Shown in pieces: positions 1 through 9,511 of a stretch of DNA of 64,000 nucleotides (position 1 is the first letter of the stretch; the number at the start of each line of letters is the position of its first letter). The notes below the pieces were generated by a model. That model was given only the letters and a program-made list of their open reading frames with translations. It was not told the DNA's origin and ran no database searches. The stretch spans positions 62,001 to 126,000 of the forward strand of contig JBBRAY010000005.1 in the NCBI GenBank assembly GCA_038206355.1. The letters are read 5' to 3'. This DNA comes from JAPLDB01 sp038206355 (GTDB lineage Bacteria; Bacteroidota; Bacteroidia; AKYH767-A; 2013-40CM-41-45). The translations under genes and the position numbers were made by a program.

Positions 1-2
1 GA

Positions 3-101
3 CTTATATTTGAATTCCATCAGGCTTATTTAAGTAAGTTGAAATTATTTGGCGACCTGTCAAAAAAAAGGGGTAAATATTTTAAAGTCGTTGTTATTTG
101 A
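3..101 (+). CDS. possible 3' end of a gene entering from the left
   Basis: Frame 3 is open from the window edge to a TGA at 99-101 (32 codons). The translation has a protein-like mix of hydrophobic and basic residues, but it is too short to identify. Nothing recognisable follows between 102 and 235 apart from a weak inverted repeat (CATCGG near 128, CCGATG near 150). This could be chance. Confidence 0.2.
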   Translation, partial: LIFEFHQAYLSKLKLFGDLSKKRGKYFKVVVI

Positions 102-235
102 AAATGCTTAGAGAAGTGAGAAGCCCATCGGAATTTTGATTCCCTGCCCGATGTAAATTATTTCTGCAATTCGGGATCTGTGCAGCTAATAAATCGTTTC
201 GCAATCTCCCTGGAAATTGGCGGTTGGCACATTTT

Positions 236-271
236 ATATTAAAAAAAAGAGGCCTCCAAATGCAGACCTCT
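236..271 (-). terminator. Rho-independent terminator of the giant T9SS gene
   Basis: Read on the minus strand, AGAGGTCT and AGGCCTCT form an 8-bp stem with one G-U pair and an 8-nt loop. A run of T residues follows. It lies about 30 bases past the stop codon of the 1770-aa gene. Confidence 0.8.
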
Positions 272-298
272 CTTCTTTAATAAATAAGTTGACATTTA

Positions 299-3200
299 TT
301 ATTCCACTACTAGTTTAATCTGATCCCTTTGATCACCACTCATGATATTGAGCAAATAAACACCTTTTGCAACATTGTTCAGATCAAGATCAATCATGTT
401 GATTCCTTCTACAGCAGTGCCTTCAGTTGAAAGTACGCGCTGACCCAGGACATCAATAACTTCGATTTGATACTGACCTGCAGAAGCAGTTGAGAATTTC
501 ACCGTTGCTTTATCTGTGGCAGGATTCGGATAAACTCCAGCGTTGAAACCGATTATAGTTTCATTCATCTGGCTTTGACGGCAAGAGATCCCGCAAGCCA
601 GTGAACGATTTCCGGAATTCCCACAAGCATTTACTGCCTGAACAGTTACGCTACCGCCGGTAGATCCCCATTGCAAAATAATTGTAGAGCCGTTCACAGG
701 TCCGAGAATTACCGACCCTGCCGGTATTGTCCAGTTATATGATGTAGCGCCTGAAGAAGAAGCATTATATAACTCTGTAGATCCTGCACAAGGAGCTGCA
801 TTTCCTGATACCGTGGCCGGTGTTGCGGGTGCTGCAAGTACATTCAGCGTTCGGGCTATACCTGCACCGCATGCATTAGACGCAGTAACAGTAATCGTAC
901 AGAAAGTAAAACTACCCGGCCAATCAACAGTGATACCGCTCAGGTTATTCGGTCCCTGAATTGCTCCGCATGTTGTAGTCCAGTTGTAACCCGTTGCAAG
1001 AGCGACAGGCGTAATTGAATATGATACACCTGTTTCACCACACTGACCTGATGCCGGTCCGCTGATGTTTGCCGGAACCCCCGGTATGCCGGATGCAACA
1101 CCTTTAGAACGGACAGGACTTGAGAACGGACAAACGCTATTTGCAGTTACCGATACCGTTGAACCACCCGGGATTACCGCCGGGAATAAAATTGAGCAGG
1201 TGTTGGTAGTTCCGGTAACAATTGCACCCGGAACAGAAGTTGTCCACGTATAATCATTCGCACCTGTAACTGCAGCTACACTATAAACAGATGATGCGTT
1301 AGGACAAGGATAACTTGGCCCTGATATAATTCCCGGAATTGCCGGAGCGCGCGAAATCGTAATTGTTCTGTCAGGCCCGTTGTATCCGCATGAGGTTTGT
1401 CCGTGAACACTTAGCGTACCTGAAACAAAACCACCGGTAAAATCAACGGTGATAGCTTGTGCTCCATTACCGGTAATTGTGATACCACCGGTTGAACTCC
1501 ACTGATAAGATGCAGCACCTGCTACTGATGCACAAGAATAAGGATTACCTGTAGCACCCGGGCAACCGATGATAGAACCGGTTACTGATCCCGGAGTAGA
1601 AAGCGTAGCACGGACCCATGTACAAATCGTATTTGTGTTTCCACAGGCATTGCCACCGAATACACATATGCTCCATCCTGAAGCGCCTGCTGCCGGAAGA
1701 GAAACAAATGATACGTTCACTGTAGGAACGGTAGTCTGATAAGGACTTGCATTACCATTAAAACGAACACCTGCCTGAGAGCTGGACCAGTTATAGAAAG
1801 TACAACCGGCAACAGCATTCACTGTAAATGTAGCTGCAGGAGCACCCACACAACCATCAGCTATTGATGCAGTGTAATGAATGGTGCTTGTCGGAGGAGA
1901 TGTAATTACATTTACAGAAACACTTACACATGCGGTGTTTCCGCAAGCGCCTTCTGCACGCACAAAATACTGGTGCAATCCGGCGACAGGAGTAAGTATA
2001 ATTGAAGAACCTGTTCCAACTGAACCACCGGTTCCGCAACCACCTTCATACCATTCCCAGGTAGCTCCGGTTCCAAGCGAACCGCCGGTGGCAGTAAGGG
2101 TAACCTGTGAGCCAACACAAATCTCACCATAGTTTGCATTGCTCGATGCACTTGATGCAGCGGTGGATGGAACATTGTAGGTTACATCAAATGAACACGG
2201 TGAATTTCCGCATGAGTTAGTAGCAGTACATGTGACACTTGTTGTACCCGGAGCAAATGTACTTCCTGATGAAGGAGAACATATTACTGAAGGAGCAGGC
2301 GTGCCGGCAGCAGTAGGTATCGAGAATGAAACAACCGGGTTACAAGTGGTAATGTCACTTGGACATGCACTGATTACAGGTGATTCATTGATGGTAACGT
2401 TGAACGAACAATTGTTTGAACCATTGATGTTTGTGACACTGCAGTTAACAGCAGTATTTCCGGTTGCAAATGTTGAACCGGATGCAGGCGTACATGTTAG
2501 ATCAGGTGCTGGGCTTCCGGTTACAGCAGGACTAAAACTAACAACGTGGTTGTCGCACTGTGTGATATCGGACGGACAGGTAATTCCGGGATTGGCTGAT
2601 GGAACACCTGCTTCAAATTCACTGAATGAAGTAAGCCCGGTACATTGTGTACTCGTAGATGTTCTTGTGCCAACAGTAGTAGTAGCCCAAGTTGAAGGAT
2701 CATATTGTCGTACCACGTAACTTGAAGTACTGCCAGTTGCTTCACCCGATGCAAAATTAAATGTGGCATTTGCATTACTCATTACAAATCCTCCGGATTC
2801 ATTCATTGTCCAATATCTGTTGGCACGAGTACTTTGATTGATACCTGATGAATTTGCAATTGGAATATTCTCGCTTGGATTAGCTCCGGCTGCAGTAAAT
2901 GCAGTAAGACTTCCTGCTGTGGTTACATTAAGGGCGGCCAGTAGAACAGGTGCATAAGTTGTTGCATCGCCTACTTCAAATGTTTTGCTTTGCCCACTAC
3001 CCGTATTAAAACCCTTCTGAAGATTTCCTACAATATGTCCGCTGGTTCGCGTTACACTACCACCAACAGGAATATTTACTTTCAGCACGCCTGTAGTAAT
3101 GTTTCCTCCGTTTAATGTCAGGATTCCATTCACGTCAAGATTGTTGGTCACCAATGTAAGTGTTGGAGTGTTGGTCGCATTGATGGTTACATTTTTAAAT

Positions 3201-5611
3201 GCGACCGGTGAATTGCATTTAAATGTCAGACCGGCTCCGGTAGTTGCATTTCCAAATTGAACGGTTCCACCAGTAATTGTTTTTGTTCCGGCCCCATTGG
3301 TAAACACAAGATCATTTCCAGTACTTGTATTCACATCCTGGAAAACTACAGTTCCGTTTGTAATATTCAAATTTCCTGTTGCTGTTGCACTGAATGTTGC
3401 TGTTGCACTTGCATTGCCATTTTTGTTCAGAGTAATTGTTCCGCCCGACTGCGTGAGGCTTCCGCCGCTGATCACCAGTCTGCCCGCGACATTAAGGGCA
3501 CCTGCCTGTACTGTAAGCGTTCCCGTTGATCCAATAGTTAAACTATTTCCTGACGCTCCTCCGACGGTCATCGTACCATTGGATATGGTAAGATCACCGT
3601 TAAAAGTCATTGAGGCATTCGTACCATAATTTGAGACCGCACTCGCATGATTCAAAGTATATGCAGCAGTTACAGGCACTGTTGTGGTACCACTGAAAGG
3701 AACAATGGTTGAAGCACTGGATAATTTAAATGTTCCGGTTCCTATGGTTCCGAGACCACCGGTACTCATGGTTATTAAGCCGGTACAATTTATCTCATCA
3801 GCTTTTGCACTTTTGGCAAGTACCACCGTCGTAAAATTAGTGGTACCGGTTCCGCTGACTGTAGCATTGCCGGCTTGATTAAAAGTAGTTGCAGCGGTTG
3901 CCGTAATGGTTGCATTATTCACGATGTTGCCACCAATTGAAAGTGCATTACCAAGTGTTAAGGTGGAAGCTGATCTTGTATTTGTCAGGTCATCCAATTG
4001 TTGGGAACCGGAAGTGAAAGAAAGATTACCGGTGATTGTTCCTGTACCGGATACAATAAGATTGGATGCCGTGCTGCCGCCGAGGGTTCCTGCTGTTGAT
4101 GTTATAGCTCCTTTTAGGGTTAAAGTATTTGCAGCAATATTCAAGGATCCTGCCGTTAGGGAAGTTGCGCCATTCACGGTGGGGGATGCAACTAATGTTA
4201 CCCCTCCTGATTTATTTATTGTTAGTGCTCCCAGGTTACTTGCTCCTGATGGCAATTCATTCGCAGTATTTACAGCAGTTGTACCGGAATAAATAACATT
4301 TACCGAAGGACTAAATGTCGGAACTGAATTCAATATTCCTATGTCTCTGTTTATTGTTGAGCCGTTATTCATAGTCAACAAGGCACCATTGGTAAATGTT
4401 CCAAGGTCAAGAAATAATATTGATCCACTTGCGAAAGCTGTCGCCTGACTCAAAGTTACAGGATTGGTATTATCAATGGTTACGGAGCCTCCGGAAGTTA
4501 TTGACGCGGGAAGACCGGTACCTGTGCTCATTGCAGTTCCGGCGGTATGGGTATAAATGTAATTGGCACCTCCGCTAAAGGATCGTGTGGTTAATTGAAT
4601 ATTTCCCGTGTTCGTCCCGGTAGCAGCAATACCCACCGTACTTCTGACTACGAGGGTAGCACCTGCGCTTAATGTAAAAGTAGAAAGTCCGCTTGCAACG
4701 GTAGAAAGAGTTTGCGTTCCGGCGGAGCCGCAATCAAATTTTCCTCCTGATGCGACACTAATAGCACCTGCTGTTGTTGATGAGCCAATAAATATCTGGC
4801 CGGTCATATTTAAAGTAGCACCTGAATTTATTGTAAGCGTACCATATCGAATCCACAAAGATCCTGTAACGCCGCTTGTATAGGATGTATAAATTGATGT
4901 TTCAACCAAAGTATTTTTTATTCCTGCATTGGTAACCAATGCTGACGCAAAAAAATTGAGGTTGTCTAACTTTAGATATCCCGAAGTTGCGCATCCCGCA
5001 CTGTTATTTGAAAAATAACCGCAAATCCTGATCTTAAGGTTTGAGAGATTATTGGCTGATGCAGGTAAAGAAACATACCAGGATTGCCAGGTAGCTGAAC
5101 TAACCCCCGGAGTAAATACCAACGAATAATTTGCTCCGCCATCATAGCTTGCAAAGACAATGACATCCGGATAACTTGCACCACTTGCACTATAAGTATC
5201 AAACATAAATTGCACTCCTGAAAAACCTGTTGTGTTAACAGTAAATTGATAATAGGTATTATAAGGTGTAAAGGCTGAAGTCTGCCATCCCCCTGCAGAT
5301 AGTGCAGTACCTGCTGTACCTGCTGCATTGTAATAAAGTCCGTTACCCGTTCCTGCACAAACTGCAGTTGACGCTCCACCAATTTTACCGTCAAAAGTGC
5401 AACCGGAGTTCGCAGCCTGTTCTACTGTCGTTTCGAGGATTGTGCGGGTGGTATTGTTTTCAAAATCCCAATACGCAATCGGAAGTCCTATAGGATTGGT
5501 GAATTGTGCTCTTACATTACCTGCTGTCAGCAGTAATAAAAAAATAAATATCGCTGCCACATTAATGGGTTTGCGAATCATAATCTGTTTAGAAAAAAAA
5601 ATAGTTTTCAT
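299..5611 (-). CDS. giant T9SS-secreted repeat adhesin with HYR domains
   Basis: Predicted cell-surface or secreted protein of 1770 aa. A signal peptide ends near residue 35 (VRA before Gln). A second ATG at residue 11 (position 5581) would give a more typical leader. Residues ~36-230 look like a beta-sandwich. Residues ~230-1000 are Gly/Thr/Ser/Asn-rich with recurring LTINSGATL-type strands, as in beta-helical adhesins. Two HYR-like modules with paired cysteines follow at ~1105-1260 (CPSDIT motifs). PKD/Ig-like modules reach ~1680. Residues 1693-1770 (VYPNPATDK through KGVYLLNI) form a type A T9SS C-terminal sorting domain. The gene stands alone with its own terminator. Ligand unknown; a role in adhesion is inferred from architecture. 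Confidence 0.9.
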   Translation of the reverse strand: MKTIFFSKQIMIRKPINVAAIFIFLLLLTAGNVRAQFTNPIGLPIAYWDFENNTTRTILETTVEQAANSGCTFDGKIGGASTAVCAGTGNGLYYNAAGTAGTALSAGGWQTSAFTPYNTYYQFTVNTTGFSGVQFMFDTYSASGASYPDVIVFASYDGGANYSLVFTPGVSSATWQSWYVSLPASANNLSNLKIRICGYFSNNSAGCATSGYLKLDNLNFFASALVTNAGIKNTLVETSIYTSYTSGVTGSLWIRYGTLTINSGATLNMTGQIFIGSSTTAGAISVASGGKFDCGSAGTQTLSTVASGLSTFTLSAGATLVVRSTVGIAATGTNTGNIQLTTRSFSGGANYIYTHTAGTAMSTGTGLPASITSGGSVTIDNTNPVTLSQATAFASGSILFLDLGTFTNGALLTMNNGSTINRDIGILNSVPTFSPSVNVIYSGTTAVNTANELPSGASNLGALTINKSGGVTLVASPTVNGATSLTAGSLNIAANTLTLKGAITSTAGTLGGSTASNLIVSGTGTITGNLSFTSGSQQLDDLTNTRSASTLTLGNALSIGGNIVNNATITATAATTFNQAGNATVSGTGTTNFTTVVLAKSAKADEINCTGLITMSTGGLGTIGTGTFKLSSASTIVPFSGTTTVPVTAAYTLNHASAVSNYGTNASMTFNGDLTISNGTMTVGGASGNSLTIGSTGTLTVQAGALNVAGRLVISGGSLTQSGGTITLNKNGNASATATFSATATGNLNITNGTVVFQDVNTSTGNDLVFTNGAGTKTITGGTVQFGNATTGAGLTFKCNSPVAFKNVTINATNTPTLTLVTNNLDVNGILTLNGGNITTGVLKVNIPVGGSVTRTSGHIVGNLQKGFNTGSGQSKTFEVGDATTYAPVLLAALNVTTAGSLTAFTAAGANPSENIPIANSSGINQSTRANRYWTMNESGGFVMSNANATFNFASGEATGSTSSYVVRQYDPSTWATTTVGTRTSTSTQCTGLTSFSEFEAGVPSANPGITCPSDITQCDNHVVSFSPAVTGSPAPDLTCTPASGSTFATGNTAVNCSVTNINGSNNCSFNVTINESPVISACPSDITTCNPVVSFSIPTAAGTPAPSVICSPSSGSTFAPGTTSVTCTATNSCGNSPCSFDVTYNVPSTAASSASSNANYGEICVGSQVTLTATGGSLGTGATWEWYEGGCGTGGSVGTGSSIILTPVAGLHQYFVRAEGACGNTACVSVSVNVITSPPTSTIHYTASIADGCVGAPAATFTVNAVAGCTFYNWSSSQAGVRFNGNASPYQTTVPTVNVSFVSLPAAGASGWSICVFGGNACGNTNTICTWVRATLSTPGSVTGSIIGCPGATGNPYSCASVAGAASYQWSSTGGITITGNGAQAITVDFTGGFVSGTLSVHGQTSCGYNGPDRTITISRAPAIPGIISGPSYPCPNASSVYSVAAVTGANDYTWTTSVPGAIVTGTTNTCSILFPAVIPGGSTVSVTANSVCPFSSPVRSKGVASGIPGVPANISGPASGQCGETGVSYSITPVALATGYNWTTTCGAIQGPNNLSGITVDWPGSFTFCTITVTASNACGAGIARTLNVLAAPATPATVSGNAAPCAGSTELYNASSSGATSYNWTIPAGSVILGPVNGSTIILQWGSTGGSVTVQAVNACGNSGNRSLACGISCRQSQMNETIIGFNAGVYPNPATDKATVKFSTASAGQYQIEVIDVLGQRVLSTEGTAVEGINMIDLDLNNVAKGVYLLNIMSGDQRDQIKLVVE

Positions 5612-5747
5612 TTTGTTGTGTTTATGGTTAGTTAATTGTTGAATTCAGAAATTTAAGTTTGAATTTTCAGATTTAAGGGAAATATATATTCCTTGCTGAC
5701 TTAGAAATTAAAATTGGAATTTGGAAAACCTTAAAAGCAATTGCCAC

Positions 5748-6104
5748 TCAGGATAGTCTGTAAACGTCAGGTTCTCCCTGATTTGCATTGACCTTGTCCC
5801 CGCCATAACAAAAATGAAAAACAGATTTGTTTATTGAAAGAGGTGAAGGGGCTACAATAAAAACCGGCACAGAAAATGGCTCAATCAGTAATTTTTTTTT
5901 AGCATTTAAACGAAAAACAAGTTTGGTTTTATTTTCCTCATTTAAGCCGGCATATTGTTCCTGAAAAAAAACAACCCTATTGGCTTTTTTTTCAATTGCA
6001 TCAGGCGTAATAAAAATCAACCTACTTATTAAATAGATAATCGCAATAAAAAAGAAAACAATATTGTTGATTCCTGACTTCATATTCCAACAAGGAGATT
6101 TCAT
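5748..6104 (-). CDS. hypothetical small membrane protein
   Basis: An ATG-initiated frame of 118 aa. It has one strongly hydrophobic segment at about residues 13-33 (NIVFFFIAIIYLISRLIFI), then a charged, Lys/Asn-rich tail. This would fit a single-pass membrane-anchored protein. I do not recognise the family. The base composition is AT-rich and the codon use is not clearly coding, so it may be spurious. It lies in a 900-base gap between the adhesin and purC. Confidence 0.3.
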   Translation of the reverse strand: MKSPCWNMKSGINNIVFFFIAIIYLISRLIFITPDAIEKKANRVVFFQEQYAGLNEENKTKLVFRLNAKKKLLIEPFSVPVFIVAPSPLSINKSVFHFCYGGDKVNANQGEPDVYRLS

Positions 6105-6484
6105 GATTTGAATCGCAATGTTACAGCTGAGAAACGCACCTTGTTTTATTTGATAAGTAATACAATTTTTGTCACCAATTCATTACAGGGTTTAAACATA
6201 AATAAATTATGAACGAATTAGCGGAAATTCTGAAATAAATTTTACTTTTTTGGCAAACATTGATTTTCGATTGGTGAAAACATGAAATTGCATTGTGTCA
6301 TGAGATGATTTAATGACAGCATATACTCTGTGCCATTATATACAATCCAGATGATGAAGCGAAAAGTAAATGCAGAAAAATTAAACAACCAATGCAGTAT
6401 TTGCCGGTTAAATGCACTTTGATAAAATGTGAATAATAGATTTATTTTATCCATCTATTAAGGCCGTTCATTTTGTCAATATCT

Positions 6485-6492
6485 TACATTTG
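6485..6492 (+). promoter_or_regulatory. Bacteroidota -7 box for purC
   Basis: TACATTTG matches the Bacteroidota -7 consensus TAnnTTTG and lies 31 bases before the purC ATG. I see no TTG at the usual -33 distance. The rest of the gap (6105-6480) shows no convincing gene or repeat. Confidence 0.5.
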
Positions 6493-6523
6493 CAGCGGTT
6501 CATATTTCATCTCATAAACTCAA

Positions 6524-7495
6524 ATGCAAACAACTATTATTCCTTTGGATGCCATTTCAAAAACTGATTTTCAATTTCCCGGACAAACGAATGTTTACCA
6601 TGGCAAAGTCCGTGACGTTTATAGTATCAATGATCAATATCTGGTCATGGTTGCGAGCGACCGTATATCTGCATTTGACGTAGTACTGCCCAGACCGATT
6701 CCATTCAAAGGGCAGGTATTGAATCAGATCGCAGCACAGATGATTGCGAAGACTTCAGACATTCTCCCGAACTGGATCATCAGCTCTCCTGATCCAAATG
6801 TCACCATCGGAAAAAAATGTATTCCTTATAAAGTAGAGATGGTAATCCGCGGATACCTCACCGGACATGCCTGGCGTGAATACAGTTCCGGAAAAAGATT
6901 GTTATGCGGAGTATCAATGCCCGATGGAATGAAAGAGAATGAAAAATTTCCTGAACCTATTATTACGCCCAGCACCAAAGCATCTGCAGGACATGATGAA
7001 GATATTTCAGGGGAAGACATTATTGCAACCGGAATTGTTCCGGAGAATGAATACCGCGAGCTTGAAAAATATACGCGTGCAATTTATCAGCGGGGAGTTG
7101 AACTGGCAGCCGCACAAGGACTCATATTAGTTGACACGAAATATGAATTCGGAAAAGCCGGTGGAAAGATTTGTCTCATGGACGAAATCCATACACCTGA
7201 TTCTTCACGGTATTTTTATGCTGAGGGTTATCATGAGCGTTTGAAAAAAGGGGAACAGCAAAAACAACTCAGTAAGGAATTCGTCAGGCAATGGCTCATT
7301 GAAAATAATTTTCAGGGAAAAGAAGGGCAAACAGTTCCAGCGATGAGTGATGAGTGGGTTATGAAAATAAGTGAGCGCTATATAGAATTATATGAAAAGT
7401 TAATCGGCGAAAAATTTATTCGTGATGATTCATCTGATCCGGCAACAAGAATTGAAAAAAATGTACTTTCATCACTTTCTATAATTATTAAATAA
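6524..7495 (+). CDS. purC: phosphoribosylaminoimidazole-succinocarboxamide synthase
   Basis: SAICAR synthase. It joins CAIR and aspartate using ATP in de novo purine synthesis (cytosol). The 323-aa protein carries the family hallmarks: an early GKVRDVY motif, then VASDRISAFDVVLP, the EMVIRGYLTGHAWREY stretch, and late in the protein LVDTKYEFG followed by DEIHTPDSSRY. The length fits the longer form of this enzyme seen in Bacteroidota. The ATG sits 31 bases after a TAnnTTTG box. The OmpA-type gene starts 27 bases after the stop and may be cotranscribed. guaA, another purine gene, lies elsewhere in the window (46.7 kb). Confidence 0.95.
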   Translation: MQTTIIPLDAISKTDFQFPGQTNVYHGKVRDVYSINDQYLVMVASDRISAFDVVLPRPIPFKGQVLNQIAAQMIAKTSDILPNWIISSPDPNVTIGKKCIPYKVEMVIRGYLTGHAWREYSSGKRLLCGVSMPDGMKENEKFPEPIITPSTKASAGHDEDISGEDIIATGIVPENEYRELEKYTRAIYQRGVELAAAQGLILVDTKYEFGKAGGKICLMDEIHTPDSSRYFYAEGYHERLKKGEQQKQLSKEFVRQWLIENNFQGKEGQTVPAMSDEWVMKISERYIELYEKLIGEKFIRDDSSDPATRIEKNVLSSLSIIIK

Positions 7496-7522
7496 ATTTA
7501 TCCTTCGCTTTATCGTTGATTA

Positions 7523-9508
7523 ATGATGTTCAGAAAAAATAATTTCATCAGGGTTTTTATTTTCAACTTCCTGTCTTCCCTTTTCTTGCTCCCGTATTCT
7601 GTTTTCGCACAGGACTATACTTCCGGCAACCCCGCTGCCATCAGGGCATTTGACCAGGCCGTTCATTATTATGACCAGCGTGAAAATGAAAAGGCGCTTG
7701 AGGCATTGAAGTCTGCACTCGAAAAAGATCCGAAGTTTGTGGAAGCTTATACACTACGTGCAAACATCTATGACGACATGAGAAAGTTTGATCTTTCTGT
7801 AGAAAATTACAAAATGGCAATAGAGTTAAAGCCTGATTTTTTTAATAATAATTACTTCTCATTGGGTAATGCGCAGTTCCGGCTTGGGATGTATGAACAA
7901 GCAAAGGAAAACCTGCAGGTATTTGTTTCAGGTCAGAAACCAAATCCTGCACTTTTGGTAAGAGCAAACTTCATTCTTTCCTGTTGCGATTTCGCCAATG
8001 AATCCATGAAGCATCCCGTTCCATTTAAACCGGTTAACCTTGGCGACAGTATCAATACAAAGGATGATGAAATTCTCCCAACCATTACTGCGGACGGAAA
8101 ATACTTATTGTTTGAACGGCAGTTTCCAATGACTGACATGTATGGAAAAAAATCACGCGGAGAAGATTTTTATATCAGTGAGTATAAAAAGGAGCACTGG
8201 ACAAAAGCAAAACCACTCACTGAATTGAATACTGCAGGTAATGAGGGTGCTTCCTGTTTTTCTCCCGATGGCCAGTATTTATTTTTTACAGGTTGCGAAA
8301 GTAATTTTGGTTATCCGGAAGGCAGAGAGAAGGGACTGGGTTCATGCGACATTTACATTTCAAAAAAATCGGGAGAGAAATTTCAAACACCGAGGGGGCT
8401 GGGTATGCCTGTTAACACAAAGGGATATGAAACGCAACCTTCATTTTCTTCTGATGGTCGTACGCTTTATTTTATCCGTAAAGTAAAAAATGCAGCAGGC
8501 CGCGACAACCAGGATATTTTTGTTTCATTTATCACCGACAACAGCACATGGACGGAACCGGTTCAGTTGCCATCGAACATTAACACCGACAAAGATGAAT
8601 TCAGTGTTTTTATTCACCCCGACAACCAAACACTTTATTTTTCCTCAGCCGGACATCCCGGCTTTGGCGGACTTGACATCTTCATGAGCAGGCGCAGGGA
8701 CGATGGGAGCTGGGGAGATCCGGTGAATATTGGTTATCCGATCAATACATCAAATGACGAAAGCAGTTTGCTCGTTAGTCCGGATGGAAGTATAGCATAC
8801 TTTGCTTCCAACCGCGCCGACAGCAGGGGAGGGCTCGACCTTTACCAGTTTGATTTATATGATGGCGCCAGACCCAAGCGGATGACATATCTGAAAGGAA
8901 TTGTGTATGATGCGGAAACAAAAAAACCGCTAAGTGCAAGTTTTGAATTGATAGATCTTGCGACTACAAAAACGATGGTGATGTCAGTTTCTAATGATGT
9001 TACAGGAGAATTTTTAGTCTGTCTCCCATCCGGAAAAAGTTATGCGCTGAATGTTTCGAAAGACAATTATCTTTTTTATTCCGATAATTTTCAGTTAAAG
9101 GATACGGCATCTGTAAAGACACCGATTGTAAAGGATATTCCATTAAAGCCTATCAAAGTCGGTCAGACCATCGTATTGAAGAATATTTTTTATGAAGTTG
9201 ATAAATATGAATTGCAGAATGAGTCGCAGGCTGAGATGGGAAAAATAATTTCCTTCATGAAAAAAAATCCGAATGTGAAGATGGAGATCAGCGGCCATAC
9301 CGATAATACCGGCGGCAAGGAGCATAACCAGTTGCTGAGTGAGAACCGTGCAAAAACAGTTTACGAGCACCTCATTGAAAAAGGCGCAGATGCATCACAT
9401 CTTGTTTATAAGGGATATGCTGATACGAAACCCATTGCTACCAATACGACTGAATCCGGAAGGGCACAGAATAGGAGGACGGAGTTTATGATCGTTTCGG
9501 TGAATTGA
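7523..9508 (+). CDS. TPR / PD40 / OmpA outer-membrane-associated protein (PorE-like)
   Basis: A 661-aa exported protein with a signal peptide ending near residue 30 (SVFAQ). Tetratricopeptide repeats cover ~30-150. A PD40/WD40-like beta-propeller covers ~170-450, with repeated SPDGQYLFF and SSDGRTLYF motifs. A carboxypeptidase-regulatory-like fold lies at ~455-540. An OmpA-type peptidoglycan-binding domain covers ~550-661 (ISGHTDNTGG and ENRAKTVYEHL). This domain order matches PorE, a T9SS envelope component that binds peptidoglycan. PorE is a lipoprotein, however, and no lipobox cysteine is visible here. Many Bacteroidota carry several paralogs of this layout, so PorE itself is not proven. 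It converges on the glycosyltransferase gene with a 3-base gap. Confidence 0.85.
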   Translation: MMFRKNNFIRVFIFNFLSSLFLLPYSVFAQDYTSGNPAAIRAFDQAVHYYDQRENEKALEALKSALEKDPKFVEAYTLRANIYDDMRKFDLSVENYKMAIELKPDFFNNNYFSLGNAQFRLGMYEQAKENLQVFVSGQKPNPALLVRANFILSCCDFANESMKHPVPFKPVNLGDSINTKDDEILPTITADGKYLLFERQFPMTDMYGKKSRGEDFYISEYKKEHWTKAKPLTELNTAGNEGASCFSPDGQYLFFTGCESNFGYPEGREKGLGSCDIYISKKSGEKFQTPRGLGMPVNTKGYETQPSFSSDGRTLYFIRKVKNAAGRDNQDIFVSFITDNSTWTEPVQLPSNINTDKDEFSVFIHPDNQTLYFSSAGHPGFGGLDIFMSRRRDDGSWGDPVNIGYPINTSNDESSLLVSPDGSIAYFASNRADSRGGLDLYQFDLYDGARPKRMTYLKGIVYDAETKKPLSASFELIDLATTKTMVMSVSNDVTGEFLVCLPSGKSYALNVSKDNYLFYSDNFQLKDTASVKTPIVKDIPLKPIKVGQTIVLKNIFYEVDKYELQNESQAEMGKIISFMKKNPNVKMEISGHTDNTGGKEHNQLLSENRAKTVYEHLIEKGADASHLVYKGYADTKPIATNTTESGRAQNRRTEFMIVSVN

Positions 9509-9511
9509 AAT

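Noticed and set aside
2232..2720. 162-codon plus-strand frame inside the giant adhesin gene
   Set aside because: It is the antisense shadow of the Thr/Ser-rich HYR repeats, like other long antisense frames in this gene.
6242..6454. 70-codon minus-strand frame before purC
   Set aside because: Very AT-rich, Phe/Asn/Leu-heavy, no conserved motif and no promoter; probably chance.
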